NCBI GenBank assembly: GCA_034522155.1
Contig: JAXHLP010000005.1
Span: 496,001 to 560,000, forward strand
Direction: 5' to 3'
Origin: Salinilacustrithrix sp034522155
Lineage (GTDB): Bacteria; Actinomycetota; Acidimicrobiia; Acidimicrobiales; Salinilacustritrichaceae
Length of the DNA stretch: 64,000 nucleotides
This document shows positions 18,781 through 30,079 of the stretch, piece after piece. A model generated the notes under the pieces. The model did not search any database and was not told where the DNA came from. It worked only from the letters and a program-made list of their open reading frames with translations. The position numbers and the translations under genes are program-made. How positions within the stretch are numbered: the stretch's first letter is position 1; the number at the start of each line of letters is the position of its first letter.

Positions 18781-20235
18781 ATGCCATTCTCCGATTTCAA
18801 GGTCGCCGACCTGAGCCTTGCCCCCATGGGCCGCAAAGAGATCGAACTGGCCGAGGTGGAGATGCCCGGCCTCATGTCGCTCCGTGCGGAGTACGCCGAC
18901 GAGCAGCCGCTCCGCGGCGCCCGCATCACCGGCTCGCTCCACATGACCATCCAGACGGCGGTGCTCATCGAGACGCTCACCGCGCTCGGTGCCGAGGTCC
19001 GCTGGGTCTCCTGCAACATCTTCTCGACCCAGGACCAGGCCGCTGCCGCGGTTGCCGTCGGCCCCGACGGGACCGTCGAGAACCCCCGCGGCGTGCCGGT
19101 CTTCGCCTGGAAGGGCGAGACCCTCGAGGAGTACTGGTGGTGCACCGAGCAGTCGCTGCGCTGGCCCGACCCCAAGGGTCAGGGCTTCCACGGTCCCAAC
19201 ATGATCCTCGACGACGGCGGCGACGCCACGATGATGGTCCACAAGGGCCTCGAGTTCGAGAAGGCCGGTGCGGTGCCCGAGGCCACCGACGACGACCCCG
19301 AGGAGTGGCACGTCGTCGTCGATCGCCTCAAGGCGATGCAGAACCAGGACCGTGAGCTCTGGCACAAGATCGCCCCGGACATCCAGGGCGTGACCGAGGA
19401 GACCACCACCGGTGTCCACCGCCTGTACCAGATGGCCGAGGCCAACCAGCTGCTGTTCCCGGCCATCAACGTCAACGACTCGGTCACCAAGTCGAAGTTC
19501 GACAACCTCTACGGCTGCCGGCACTCGCTGATCGACGGGATCAACCGCGCCACCGACGTGATGATCAGCGGCAAGGTCGCCGTCGTCTGCGGCTACGGCG
19601 ACGTCGGCAAGGGCTGTGCCCAGTCGCTGCGGGGTCAGGGTGCTCGGGTCATCATCACCGAGACCGACCCGATCTGCGCCCTGCAGGCGGCCATGGACGG
19701 CTACGAGGTCACCACCCTCGAGGACGTCGTCGAGACCGCCGACATCTTCGTCACCGCGACCGGCAACAAGGACATCATCCTCGCCGGCCACATGGAGAAG
19801 ATGAAGCACAACGCCATCGTCGGCAACATCGGTCACTTCGACAACGAGATCGACGTCGCCGGCCTCCAGCGCATGAGTGACGTGCAGAAGGTCGAGATCA
19901 AGCCGCAGGTCCACGAATTCGCGTTCCCCGACGGCCACTCGATCATCATGCTGGCCGAGGGTCGGCTCCTGAACCTCGGCTGCGCCACGGGGCACCCGAG
20001 CTTCGTGATGTCCTCGTCGTTCTCGAACCAGGTCGTGGCCCAGATCGAGATGTTCAACAAGCCGAGCAACTACCCGCTCGGCGTGCACGTGCTGCCCAAG
20101 CTCCTCGACGAGAAGGTCGCTCGCGCCCATCTCGGCAACCTGGGTGTCAAGCTCACGCAGATGACCAAGGAGCAGGCCGACTACCTCGGCGTGCCCCAGG
20201 AGGGCCCGTACAAGCCGGACCACTACCGGTACTGA
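18781..20235 (+). CDS. ahcY: Adenosylhomocysteinase
   Basis: A 484-residue S-adenosylhomocysteine hydrolase, which splits SAH into adenosine and homocysteine and keeps methylation running. Visible motifs are the N-terminal substrate region GSLHMTIQTAVLIETL, the cysteine in VSCNIFSTQDQAAA, the NAD-binding loop GYGDVGKGCAQSL (about 269-281), NIGHFDNEIDV, and the C-terminal KPDHYRY with the Lys/Tyr that complete the neighbour's NAD site. Length fits the actinobacterial form. GAGAGGTG precedes the ATG. A possible -10 TATGGT lies about 90 nt upstream; no SAH riboswitch was recognised in the 166-bp gap. Confidence 0.96.
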   Translation: MPFSDFKVADLSLAPMGRKEIELAEVEMPGLMSLRAEYADEQPLRGARITGSLHMTIQTAVLIETLTALGAEVRWVSCNIFSTQDQAAAAVAVGPDGTVENPRGVPVFAWKGETLEEYWWCTEQSLRWPDPKGQGFHGPNMILDDGGDATMMVHKGLEFEKAGAVPEATDDDPEEWHVVVDRLKAMQNQDRELWHKIAPDIQGVTEETTTGVHRLYQMAEANQLLFPAINVNDSVTKSKFDNLYGCRHSLIDGINRATDVMISGKVAVVCGYGDVGKGCAQSLRGQGARVIITETDPICALQAAMDGYEVTTLEDVVETADIFVTATGNKDIILAGHMEKMKHNAIVGNIGHFDNEIDVAGLQRMSDVQKVEIKPQVHEFAFPDGHSIIMLAEGRLLNLGCATGHPSFVMSSSFSNQVVAQIEMFNKPSNYPLGVHVLPKLLDEKVARAHLGNLGVKLTQMTKEQADYLGVPQEGPYKPDHYRY

Positions 20236-20257
20236 GGGTCACGCCACTCGGGGCGAG

Positions 20258-20271
20258 CGACGTGCACGTCG
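20258..20271. promoter_or_regulatory. Perfect 14-bp palindrome CGACGTGCACGTCG between convergent genes
   Basis: CGACGTGCACGTCG lies in the 48-bp gap between the stop codons of ahcY and the anti-sigma-like gene. A loop-less palindrome is a poor terminator, so it may be a protein-binding site or chance in G+C-rich sequence. Confidence 0.35.
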
Positions 20272-20283
20272 ACCGCCGCCGGG

Positions 20284-21174
20284 TCAGCTCGGGAGGAGCT
20301 GGACCGGGAACGACGTGGCCGCGGTGATGTGTCCGTCCTCGGCCGATGCGGTCCGGTAGACGAGGATGGCCGTCTGTTCCTGGTCGGGCGCTTCGAAGGG
20401 GATCTCCTTGTCGAACGGACCGGCCGGTGGGACGCCGCTGCCGGTCACGAAGTCCTCGGCCAGCGGCATCGGATCGTTCTGGAGTCGGACGATCACCTCG
20501 ACGGTGCCCTCGAAGGCCAACGCCTCGCCCGAGGTCGGGAACGGGCTCGAGATCTCGTCGCGGGCCTCCGGCACCTCGACGGTGATGTCTCTGAACTGCG
20601 AGCCGAGGACGTACCAGGTGTCGTCAGCCATCTTCCGAAGCAGGATCACGGTCTCCTGGCTGGCGGAGCCGTCGGTGATCGGGAGCTCGCCCGAGCGGCT
20701 GTCGCCCTCCCGGAACTCACCGAGCTCGAGCTCGGTGAAGCCCAGCACGTCGGTGGCGTAGGACTGGCCAGCTGCTTCCGCAGACTGGAATCGTTGGCTC
20801 GTGTCCGGGCTCGGGTAGGCCACCTCGGCCGGGTCGACCTGCCGTGTGAACGTCGTGGTGGTGGGTTCGGTGGTCGTCGTGGTGGTCGTGGTGGTCGTGT
20901 CCTGCTCGGTGGTCGTGGTGGTGTCGGCCACGACCTCCGGGTCGTCGTCGCTGCCGATCACGACGATGCCGACGACCACCAGGATGATCGCGGCGGCCGC
21001 GGACAGGCCGCCCACGACCCAGCGTCGGGTGGGGGTGAATCGGGACTCTGACATGAGGGTCTCCTCGATGCGTTCGAGACCGTCGGACGACGGTTGGATG
21101 GTGGATGCGTGTTCGGCCAGGGCGCGACGCAGGCGCTCGCCGGTCGGGTCGGGGGCGGGGGTCTGCTCGTTCAC
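20284..21174 (-). CDS. Putative anti-sigma-like membrane protein with Gmad2-like C-terminal domain
   Basis: A 296-residue protein: a soluble N-terminus (about 1-50), one transmembrane helix (about 52-74, GGLSAAAAIILVVVGIVVIG), a run of 24 residues almost all threonine (about 83-108), and an extracytoplasmic domain ending in an immunoglobulin-like part (SPFPTSGEALAFEGTVEV ... GPFDKEIPF) that resembles Gmad2. It overlaps the ECF sigma gene by 4 nt, the usual arrangement for a membrane-bound anti-sigma factor. No zinc-binding HxxxCxxC motif is present, so anti-sigma activity rests on context only. Confidence 0.6.
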   Translation of the reverse strand: MNEQTPAPDPTGERLRRALAEHASTIQPSSDGLERIEETLMSESRFTPTRRWVVGGLSAAAAIILVVVGIVVIGSDDDPEVVADTTTTTEQDTTTTTTTTTTEPTTTTFTRQVDPAEVAYPSPDTSQRFQSAEAAGQSYATDVLGFTELELGEFREGDSRSGELPITDGSASQETVILLRKMADDTWYVLGSQFRDITVEVPEARDEISSPFPTSGEALAFEGTVEVIVRLQNDPMPLAEDFVTGSGVPPAGPFDKEIPFEAPDQEQTAILVYRTASAEDGHITAATSFPVQLLPS

Positions 21175-21704
21175 GGTGCCTCCAGCTGCGACTCGAGTGC
21201 GGCGAGGCCGCGGTGTGCGTGGGTCTTGACGCTGCCGGCCGAGATGCCCAGCTCGTCGGCGATCTCGGCCTCGGAGAGCTCGAGGTAGTACCGCAGCACC
21301 AGGACCTCGCGTTGGCGGGCCGGCAACCGTCCCAACACGGCGAGCATGCGGCGGGTCTCCTCCGAGGCCAGGGCCTGGCGGTCGGCGCCGGGCGCCGAGG
21401 GCGGGGGGTCGACCGAGCGCAGGTGCCGTCGTCGCACGCGCCGCGTGCGCAACCGCGACCGGGCCCGGTTGAGGACGGCGCTGCGGAGATAGGCGGGGGC
21501 TGACCCGGCGTCCTGGAAGGAGCCCTGTCGCGTCCGGGCGGCCGCGACGAACGCGTCCTGCACCAGCTCTTCGGCCTCGCCGACGTCGTCGACGAGCAGG
21601 GTCGCCAACCGGACCAGGTGGGCGTACTCCGACCGGTAGAGGTCGACGAGCCAGGCATCGACCGTGGGGCGGTCCGAGGAAGCTGCCATGGCGGCCATCA
21701 TCAC
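21171..21704 (-). CDS. ECF-type RNA polymerase sigma factor
   Basis: A 177-residue sigma-70-family factor. Region 2 is VDLYRSEYAHLVRLATLLV ... EAEELVQDAFVAAAR; region 4 is LPARQREVLVLRYYLELSEAEIADELG with the recognition helix SAGSVKTHAHRGLAALE. This resembles the SigE/SigM-like actinobacterial ECFs. The start is one of several close codons (GTG 21704, ATG 21701, ATG 21698, ATG 21689); the GTG is chosen because an ECF-like promoter ends 5-7 nt before it. Co-transcribed with the membrane protein downstream, which is the likely regulator. Confidence 0.85.
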   Translation of the reverse strand: MMMAAMAASSDRPTVDAWLVDLYRSEYAHLVRLATLLVDDVGEAEELVQDAFVAAARTRQGSFQDAGSAPAYLRSAVLNRARSRLRTRRVRRRHLRSVDPPPSAPGADRQALASEETRRMLAVLGRLPARQREVLVLRYYLELSEAEIADELGISAGSVKTHAHRGLAALESQLEAP

Positions 21705-21711
21705 CCTGACA

Positions 21712-21735
21712 GACGCCTCAGGGCGCGGATGGGTT
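21712..21735 (-). promoter_or_regulatory. Possible autoregulated ECF promoter (AAC ... CGTC)
   Basis: On the minus strand AAC (21735-21733) and CGTC (21715-21712) are 17 nt apart, the spacing and core bases expected of ECF promoters, and the GTG start follows 7 nt later. Speculative, since both elements are very short. Confidence 0.3.
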
Positions 21736-21761
21736 GACCTGGACGCCTGGCGTTCCTGTCC

Positions 21762-22355
21762 GTGCCGCTGCGTACCGTCCGCGATGTGCTCTTCCGACGC
21801 TCGTGCCTGGTGTGCCGCCGCGACGGCCCCGCCCTGTGCGTGTCCTGCCGGCGCGGGCTCGCCCCACCTCCGGTCACCAGAGTTCGGGGCGTCGGCCGGG
21901 TCCCCGCGGCGTTCGCCTACGACGGCACCGGCGCACGGGTGATCCAGGCCCTCAAGTTCCGCGACGGACGGCGGCTGGTCGGGCCCGTGGCCGACCTCGT
22001 CGCCCCGTTGGTCCCGCCTGACGCCGAGTCCGTCACCTGGCTCCCCACCAGCGGCGCCCGGCGCCGCGAGCGCGGCTTCGACCAGGCCGAGCTGCTCGCC
22101 CGGGCCGTCGCTCGCCGCTGCGACCTCCCGGTCGTGCGCCTGCTGGCGCGCCGGCCCGGTGCCGCCCAGACGGGACGCTCCCGCGACGAGCGCGAGGGCA
22201 ACGCCTGCTTCGTCGCCCGCGGCTCACTGGCCGGTCCGGTCGTGGCGGTGGACGACGTGTGCACCACCGGGGCCACTGCCCGCGCCGCACTCGGCGCGCT
22301 CCGCCCGGTGACCACCGATCGTGTGACCCTGGTGGTGGCGGCGCGCACCCCCTGA
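21762..22355 (+). CDS. ComF-family phosphoribosyltransferase-like protein
   Basis: A 197-residue protein. The N-terminus has a ComF zinc-finger-like pair (CLVCRRDGPALCVSC), the middle the typical ALKFRDGRRLVGPVAD and RRRERGFDQAELLARAVA, and the C-terminus the PRPP-binding loop VVAVDDVCTTGAT. ComF proteins act in DNA uptake in naturally competent bacteria; in Actinobacteria the role is not settled. Starts at GTG 21762, divergent from the ECF sigma gene by 57 bp. Lone gene. Confidence 0.85.
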   Translation: MPLRTVRDVLFRRSCLVCRRDGPALCVSCRRGLAPPPVTRVRGVGRVPAAFAYDGTGARVIQALKFRDGRRLVGPVADLVAPLVPPDAESVTWLPTSGARRRERGFDQAELLARAVARRCDLPVVRLLARRPGAAQTGRSRDEREGNACFVARGSLAGPVVAVDDVCTTGATARAALGALRPVTTDRVTLVVAARTP

Positions 22356-22401
22356 TCGGGTCACCGACGGCCCGGGTGACCGCCCGACCGGGTCAGGGCG
22401 A

Positions 22402-22407
22402 TATCCT
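22402..22407 (+). promoter_or_regulatory. -10 element TATCCT upstream of the response regulator
   Basis: TATCCT lies 40 nt before the GTG at 22448, and GGGGAG sits 6 nt before that codon. Unlike most starts in this window this one looks leadered with a Shine-Dalgarno sequence. Confidence 0.4.
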
Positions 22408-22447
22408 GAATTCGTCCTGGTCACACCGCTGACACCGAGGGGAGCAC

Positions 22448-23143
22448 GTGAGCGAGGACGGAGCAGCTGACCGGAGCGACCGCGTCCGGGTCATGATCTG
22501 CGACGATCACGCGTTGTTTCGCCGGGGTCTGCTCATGGTGCTCGAGACCGAGGACGACATCGAGATCGTCGCCGAGGTCGAGGATGGTCAGGAAGCCATC
22601 GACCGGGTCGCCGACGAGATCCCCGACGTCGTCCTGATGGACGTTCGCATGCCCGAGGTCGACGGCATCGAGGCGACGCGGCTCATCGTCGAGCGTGCCC
22701 CCACCGCCCGCATCATCATGCTGACCGTCAGCGACGAGGAGTCCGATCTCTACGCGGCCATCAAGGCGGGTGCCACCGGGTACCTGCTCAAGGAGATCGC
22801 CATCGAGGAGGTGGCCGATGCGGTCCGGGCGGTCGTCGCCGGCCAGAGCCCGATCAACCCGTCGATGGCCTCCAAGCTGCTCACCGAGTTCACCAACCTC
22901 GCCAAGCGGGCCGATGAGAAGTCCTCGGTGCCCACCCCGCGCCTCACCGACCGTGAGCTCGAGGTGCTGGGTTTCGTGGCCCAGGGCCAGTCCAACCGCG
23001 AGATCGCCGGCGGGCTGTTCATCTCGGAGAACACGGTCAAGAACCACGTGCGCAACATCCTGGAGAAGCTGCACCTCCACACCCGCATGGAGGCGGTCAT
23101 GTACGCGGTGCGCGAGAACCTCCTCGACATCCCCGGCAGCTGA
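22448..23143 (+). CDS. NarL/FixJ-family response regulator (orphan)
   Basis: A 231-residue two-component regulator. The receiver domain (about 14-130) has the acidic pair D19-D20, the phospho-acceptor D65 in VVLMDVRMPEVDG and the conserved Lys in YLLKE. After a linker, a LuxR-type helix-turn-helix (about 165-225) reads RLTDRELEVLGFVAQGQSN and ISENTVKNHVRNILEKL. No histidine kinase gene is adjacent, so the signal is unknown. The TVKN recognition helix is shared with many NarL proteins including DosR/DevR, but overall similarity is not enough to name it. Confidence 0.88.
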   Translation: MSEDGAADRSDRVRVMICDDHALFRRGLLMVLETEDDIEIVAEVEDGQEAIDRVADEIPDVVLMDVRMPEVDGIEATRLIVERAPTARIIMLTVSDEESDLYAAIKAGATGYLLKEIAIEEVADAVRAVVAGQSPINPSMASKLLTEFTNLAKRADEKSSVPTPRLTDRELEVLGFVAQGQSNREIAGGLFISENTVKNHVRNILEKLHLHTRMEAVMYAVRENLLDIPGS

Positions 23144-23170
23144 GGTTCGTCGGTCGCTGCGGTTCGTCCG

Positions 23171-25087
23171 TCAGGGGCGGAACGTCGCCAGCAGCTCGGC
23201 GTAGCGCGCCGTGCCCGCCTGGGTGAGGTGGACGCCGTCGTCGAGCAGGAGGCCCTCTTCGCCGTTGGCCACCGCGTTCCAGTCGGCCACGTAGACGTGC
23301 TCGTGCGCGTCGGCCACCCGTCGCAGCTCGCCGTTCACCTGGGCCTCCCACCGGCGGGGGACTCGCACGGTGATCAGGACCACCTGACGGTCGGGTCCGG
23401 CGGCGGCGGCGATCCGCTCGAAGCCGCCGGGCGGGATGGCGCCGTTGTTGCCGATGTGCACGAACACGGTCGGGCTCAGCTGGTTCTCGGCGGCGAGCTG
23501 TTCGACCCGGCCGATGCCGTCACTGGACCGACGCGACTCGACCGCGTCGACGCGGACCCGGGGACCCCAGACGCCGCTCAGGGCGTGGGCGGCGCCGAGG
23601 GTGACCGACTCCCCGATCACCGTGATCTCGGCGACGCCCTCCGGTGCGGTCGCGGCCGGAGCCGGAGGCGCTGACGGGGCGGTGGTGGTGGTCGGCTCGG
23701 GCTGTGCCGGCGGGGCGGTGGTGGTGGTCGTCGTGGTCGTGGTCGCGGCCGTCGTGCTCGTGGTCGTGGTCGCGATCGGTGCCTGTCCGATCTCGATCAG
23801 CGGGGCGGCGGACGGGATGGCAAGGACCGCCAGGAACGCGATGACCGAGACCGTGCCGGTCGCGACCGCGGCCCGGCGGGCGGCGACGACCCCGATCCGG
23901 GCCGACACCGCGCCGGCCACGCGCCCGACCCGGCCGTCGCGGAACGGCTGCTCGACGAACCGGTAGGAGAGCTCGGTGAGCGCGGCGATGAGCAGCAGGC
24001 GCACGACCAGCGCGTGCACACCTTCGAGGCCCCAGTCGCGCCCTGGTCGGGTGAACACGATCACCGGCCAGTGCCACAGGTACAGCGAGTACGAGCGCCG
24101 GCCGAGGGCGGCCAACCACCGGGTCCCGAGGAGCCGCGACGTGGTCGATGCCGGGTGGGTCGCGGCCACGAGGAGGGCGAGCGTGCACGCGTCGACCAGC
24201 AGGAAGCCCTCCGGGTAGGTCCACGGGTCGAACTCGCTGCGGTTCACGAACTGCCAGGCGAGGGCGGTGAGGGCCACGAGGCCGACGGCGTCGACGGTCC
24301 GCCGCGCCGTCCGCCTGATGAGCGACCGGAGCCGCTCCGGTTGCCAGCCGAACGCCAGCAGGCCGCCCAGCAGCAGGCCGAACGCCCGGGTGTCGGTGCC
24401 GTAGTAGGCCCGTTCGGGCGCGGTGATGTCGGCGGTGGCGCTCATCGCCGCGACCGATGCCACGATCCCGACCGCGATGAGTGCCACCGTCCAGCGGCGG
24501 CCGAGGCGGTGCAACGCCCACGGCAGCACCAGCGGCCACAGCAGGTAGAACTGCTCCTCGATCGCCAACGACCACACGTGACGCAGCGGTGACGGGCGCC
24601 CGAAGGCCTGGAAGTAGGGCTGGTCGGTGATGATCGCGTGCCAGTTCTGGACGTAGAACAGGCTGGCGATGGCGTCGCCCCGGAACGCAGCCAGGTCGCC
24701 CTCGGGGAGCACGAACGCGCCCCAGGCGCACACGCCGACGACGAGCGCCACGATGGCGGGCAGGAGCCGCCGGGCCCGCCGTAGCCAGAACCGGGCGCGG
24801 TCGAGGGTTCCGGTCCGGCGTTTCTCGTCGAGCATGAGCCGGGTGATCAGGAACCCCGACAGCACGAAGAACACCTCGACGCCGAGGTAGCCGCCGGCCG
24901 ACCAGCTGAAGTCGAGGTGGTAGGCGACCACCGCCAGCGCCGACAGCGCACGGATGCCGTCGAGGCCGGGCAGGTAGCCCAGGGTCTGGGGCCCGGCCCA
25001 GCGGGGCACCGCCTGGTCGATGGTCGTCGAGAACTCGTCGTCGGGGTACCGGTCGAGCTCCTCCGGGCGGGGCGCGGTGCTGGTCAT
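23171..25087 (-). CDS. Acyltransferase-3 (OafA/YrhL type) with C-terminal SGNH domain
   Basis: A 638-residue membrane O-acyltransferase. Residues about 35-420 hold ten or so helices with the family marks GLDGIRALSALAVVAYHL, GVEVFFVLSGFLIT and RRARRLLPAIVAL; a Thr-rich linker (about 455-500) follows; the last 150 residues are an SGNH hydrolase-like domain with VIGESVTLGA (block I, GDS changed to GES), GNNG and the catalytic DGVHLT. Such proteins move acetyl groups across the membrane and onto surface polysaccharide or peptidoglycan. It overlaps the upstream SGNH lipoprotein gene by 4 nt. Confidence 0.85.
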   Translation of the reverse strand: MTSTAPRPEELDRYPDDEFSTTIDQAVPRWAGPQTLGYLPGLDGIRALSALAVVAYHLDFSWSAGGYLGVEVFFVLSGFLITRLMLDEKRRTGTLDRARFWLRRARRLLPAIVALVVGVCAWGAFVLPEGDLAAFRGDAIASLFYVQNWHAIITDQPYFQAFGRPSPLRHVWSLAIEEQFYLLWPLVLPWALHRLGRRWTVALIAVGIVASVAAMSATADITAPERAYYGTDTRAFGLLLGGLLAFGWQPERLRSLIRRTARRTVDAVGLVALTALAWQFVNRSEFDPWTYPEGFLLVDACTLALLVAATHPASTTSRLLGTRWLAALGRRSYSLYLWHWPVIVFTRPGRDWGLEGVHALVVRLLLIAALTELSYRFVEQPFRDGRVGRVAGAVSARIGVVAARRAAVATGTVSVIAFLAVLAIPSAAPLIEIGQAPIATTTTSTTAATTTTTTTTTAPPAQPEPTTTTAPSAPPAPAATAPEGVAEITVIGESVTLGAAHALSGVWGPRVRVDAVESRRSSDGIGRVEQLAAENQLSPTVFVHIGNNGAIPPGGFERIAAAAGPDRQVVLITVRVPRRWEAQVNGELRRVADAHEHVYVADWNAVANGEEGLLLDDGVHLTQAGTARYAELLATFRP

Positions 25088-25905
25088 GGCGGGCAGTCGC
25101 AGCGGAGCTGGCGGGTGATCAGCCAGGAGAGGGCGACCTCACCGGCCGGGTTGGGGTGGACGTGGTCGCCGAACCAGTCCTCGCCGCGGCTGTGCTCGTA
25201 CCAGTCGATGACGCCGGCCCGGGGGTTGCGCTCGGCGAGGTCGGCGAGGAGCGTGTTGTTGAGATCCTGGCGTCCGAAGCCCTCGATCCGCGTGGTGACC
25301 CACCACACCCGGGGGACACCGCTCAGGGCGTCCATGGCGGCGTCGAGCTCCTCGGCCCGCAGGTTGGAGTTGTTGGCGAGCACGATGACTGCGGCGTCGG
25401 GGCTGATCCCGTTCCGGGCCAGGTCCTCGATGTTGTCCTCGATCGCCTCGATCCCGCCGGGGACGGTCGCGCCGGCAGGAACGCCGCCGCACGATCCGGA
25501 CACGTCCATGTCGATGCGCCGGCAGTCGGCGGCGTCGACGTAGAGGGTCGAGGACAGCTGGCGGGCCAGGTCATCGGTGACCTGGACGAGCACGGAGTCG
25601 CCCACGAGCAGCACGTGGGCGGGGGGTTCGTGAAGGTCGGGCAAGCCATCGGGGGACGCGGACGGGCCGACCCCGTCGACCTGGGCGCGCAGCGCGCCGC
25701 GAACGGGTGGCGGCACCGGATCGACTCGGGTGGTGGTCGTGCCGTCGGCGCCGCGTTCGGTGCCCTCGGCAGGCGCGGATGAGCACGCGGTCACGGCTGC
25801 CAGCAGGACGGGCACCAGGACTGCCAGCAGGACGCGGCTGAACCCGGTGTCGCCGACCGCGGCTCGTACCGGTCGCCGGCGCTGCGCCGTGTCCTTCGGA
25901 TACAC
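25084..25905 (-). CDS. SGNH/GDSL-hydrolase-like lipoprotein
   Basis: A 273-residue exported protein: a basic N-terminus, hydrophobic segment VLLAVLVPVLLA and a lipobox VTAC with Cys41, then a low-complexity linker and an SGNH fold with LLVGDSVLVQV (block I serine), VIVLANNSNL (block III region) and DHVHPNPAG (catalytic Asp/His). It would be anchored outside the membrane and is the first gene of a two-gene operon with the acyltransferase, suggesting that it finishes or edits acyl transfer on a surface polymer. GTG start 25905 follows a TAGCCT -10 by 6 nt. Substrate unknown. Confidence 0.8.
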   Translation of the reverse strand: MYPKDTAQRRRPVRAAVGDTGFSRVLLAVLVPVLLAAVTACSSAPAEGTERGADGTTTTRVDPVPPPVRGALRAQVDGVGPSASPDGLPDLHEPPAHVLLVGDSVLVQVTDDLARQLSSTLYVDAADCRRIDMDVSGSCGGVPAGATVPGGIEAIEDNIEDLARNGISPDAAVIVLANNSNLRAEELDAAMDALSGVPRVWWVTTRIEGFGRQDLNNTLLADLAERNPRAGVIDWYEHSRGEDWFGDHVHPNPAGEVALSWLITRQLRCDCPP

Positions 25906-25911
25906 CGGATC

Positions 25912-25917
25912 AGGCTA
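25912..25917 (-). promoter_or_regulatory. -10 element TAGCCT of the SGNH lipoprotein operon
   Basis: On the minus strand TAGCCT ends 6 nt before the GTG at 25905, predicting a leaderless mRNA. It stands back to back with the secA promoter 43 bp away. Confidence 0.45.
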
Positions 25918-25960
25918 CCGACGTGGCCGTCACGGTCGGGGGCAGGCTCGGGCGCGCCGA

Positions 25961-25966
25961 TACACT
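25961..25966 (+). promoter_or_regulatory. -10 element TACACT of secA (leaderless type)
   Basis: TACACT ends 10 nt before the ATG at 25977, with no Shine-Dalgarno between. It supports the internal ATG over the upstream in-frame GTG at 25923. Confidence 0.45.
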
Positions 25967-25976
25967 CCGGACCCGC

Positions 25977-28790
<2,814 letters not shown>

Positions 28791-28792
28791 CT

Positions 28793-28841
28793 CTGGCGAT
28801 CCGGACTTCGTCCGAATCGCCAGCGGGTGAGGTTGCTCACC
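28793..28841 (+). terminator. Strong tandem hairpins after secA
   Basis: CTGGCGAT-C-CGGAC (28793-28806) pairs with GTCCG-A-ATCGCCAG (28810-28823) over a TTC loop: 13 pairs with one mismatch. A second stem GGTGAG (28826-28831) / CTCACC (28836-28841) follows. The first begins three bases after the secA stop. No T-tract. Confidence 0.7.
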
Positions 28842-28889
28842 GGCTCCTTCGTCGCCGGCTCGACAACCTCGGCTGAATCCGGGTCCGGA

Positions 28890-28895
28890 TAGGTT
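28890..28895 (+). promoter_or_regulatory. -10 element TAGGTT of prfB (leaderless type)
   Basis: TAGGTT ends 10 nt before the ATG at 28906 and no Shine-Dalgarno fits. It supports that ATG over an in-frame TTG 12 nt upstream. Confidence 0.45.
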
Positions 28896-28905
28896 GGGCC
28901 GTTCC

Positions 28906-30030
28906 ATGCGAGATTTCACCGACGACCTGCGGGAGCTGCGCCGACGGGTCGACGAGGCCCACACCTACCTCCGCATCGACGAGCTGCGGGCCCGGCTGCC
29001 CCAGCTCGAGACCGAGGCGGGACGCCCCGACCTGTGGGACGACCAGGAGCAGGCCAAGCAGGTCAACGCCGAGCTGTCGGCCGTGAACGACGACCTGGGC
29101 GCCCATGACGAGCTCGTCGGCCGGGTCGAGGATGCCGAGACGCTGGTCGAGATGGCCCGCGAAGAGGGCGACGAGAGCCTCGAGCCCGAGGTCGACGCCG
29201 CCATCGCCACGCTGCGCGCCGATCTCGACCGTGTCGAGCTCCGGTCGCTGTTCTCCGGCGAGTACGACGAGCGCGATGCCATCTGCGAGCTGCACTCGGG
29301 CGAGGGCGGTGCGGACGCGTCCGACTGGGCCAACATGCTGCTGCGCATGTACCTGCGCTGGGCCGAGAGCCACGACTTCGACGTCGAGATCGAGGCCGTC
29401 ACCGAGGGCACCGACGCGGGGATCTCCTCAGCCACGTTCCTCGTCAAGGGGCGTTACGCCTTCGGGTGGCTCCGCTCGGAGCACGGTGTCCACCGCCTCG
29501 TGCGGATCAGCCCGTTCAACGCCCAGGGCAAACGCCAGACCGCGTTCGCCGCCCTCGAGGTCGTGCCGATGCTCGACGAGGCCGAGACCGACATCGAGGT
29601 CGAGGAGAAGGACCTCCGCGTCGACGTGTACCGCTCCTCGGGCGCGGGCGGCCAGCACGTCAACGTCACCGACTCGGCCGTGCGCATCACGCATCTGCCC
29701 ACCGGCATCGTCGTCTCGTGTCAGAACGAACGGAGCCAGCACCAGAACAAGGACCGGTGCATGGCGATGCTCAAGGCCAAGCTCGCCGACATCGAGCGCC
29801 AGAAGCGCGAGGACGAGCTCGCCTCGATCCGGGGCGAGCAGCGCAGCGTCGGCTTCGGCAGCCAGATCCGCTCCTACGTGCTCCAGCCGTACCAGATGGT
29901 CAAGGACCTGCGGTCCGAGCACGAGGTCGGCCAGGTCGAGTCGGTGCTCGACGGCAACCTCGACGGCTTCATGGAGGCCTACCTGGCGTGGCAGCGGGCC
30001 GAGGAGCTCGGCGACACCGACGGGTCCTGA
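28906..30030 (+). CDS. prfB: Peptide chain release factor 2
   Basis: A 374-residue class-I release factor reading UAA and UGA. The stop-recognition tripeptide SPF is in RISPFNAQGKR and the peptidyl-transferase motif GGQ in RSSGAGGQHVNVTD; the region NERSQHQNKDRCMAML is also typical. It reads through in one frame from MRDFTDDLRELRRR, so the programmed +1 frameshift that autoregulates many prfB genes is absent. Followed at 160 nt by ftsE, an order common in Actinobacteria; the usual smpB/tmRNA pair does not follow ftsX here. Confidence 0.96.
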   Translation: MRDFTDDLRELRRRVDEAHTYLRIDELRARLPQLETEAGRPDLWDDQEQAKQVNAELSAVNDDLGAHDELVGRVEDAETLVEMAREEGDESLEPEVDAAIATLRADLDRVELRSLFSGEYDERDAICELHSGEGGADASDWANMLLRMYLRWAESHDFDVEIEAVTEGTDAGISSATFLVKGRYAFGWLRSEHGVHRLVRISPFNAQGKRQTAFAALEVVPMLDEAETDIEVEEKDLRVDVYRSSGAGGQHVNVTDSAVRITHLPTGIVVSCQNERSQHQNKDRCMAMLKAKLADIERQKREDELASIRGEQRSVGFGSQIRSYVLQPYQMVKDLRSEHEVGQVESVLDGNLDGFMEAYLAWQRAEELGDTDGS

Positions 30031-30079
30031 CCGGGTCTGACCGGGCCTGGCTGGGTCGCGGCCCCACCGGGGGTGTAAC

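Noticed and set aside
20866..20930. Simple GTGGTCGTC-type repeats here and at 23690-23770 as a CRISPR or microsatellite element
   Set aside because: They encode poly-threonine linkers in frame on the minus strand; there are no spacers.
22448..23143. Naming the NarL regulator DosR/DevR on the strength of the boxes at 51035
   Set aside because: The recognition helix shares only general NarL residues with DosR and no GAF-domain kinase is adjacent; the link is left as a possibility.
28906..29010. Programmed frameshift in prfB
   Set aside because: The reading frame is open from the ATG and there is no CTTTGA slippery site near codon 25.
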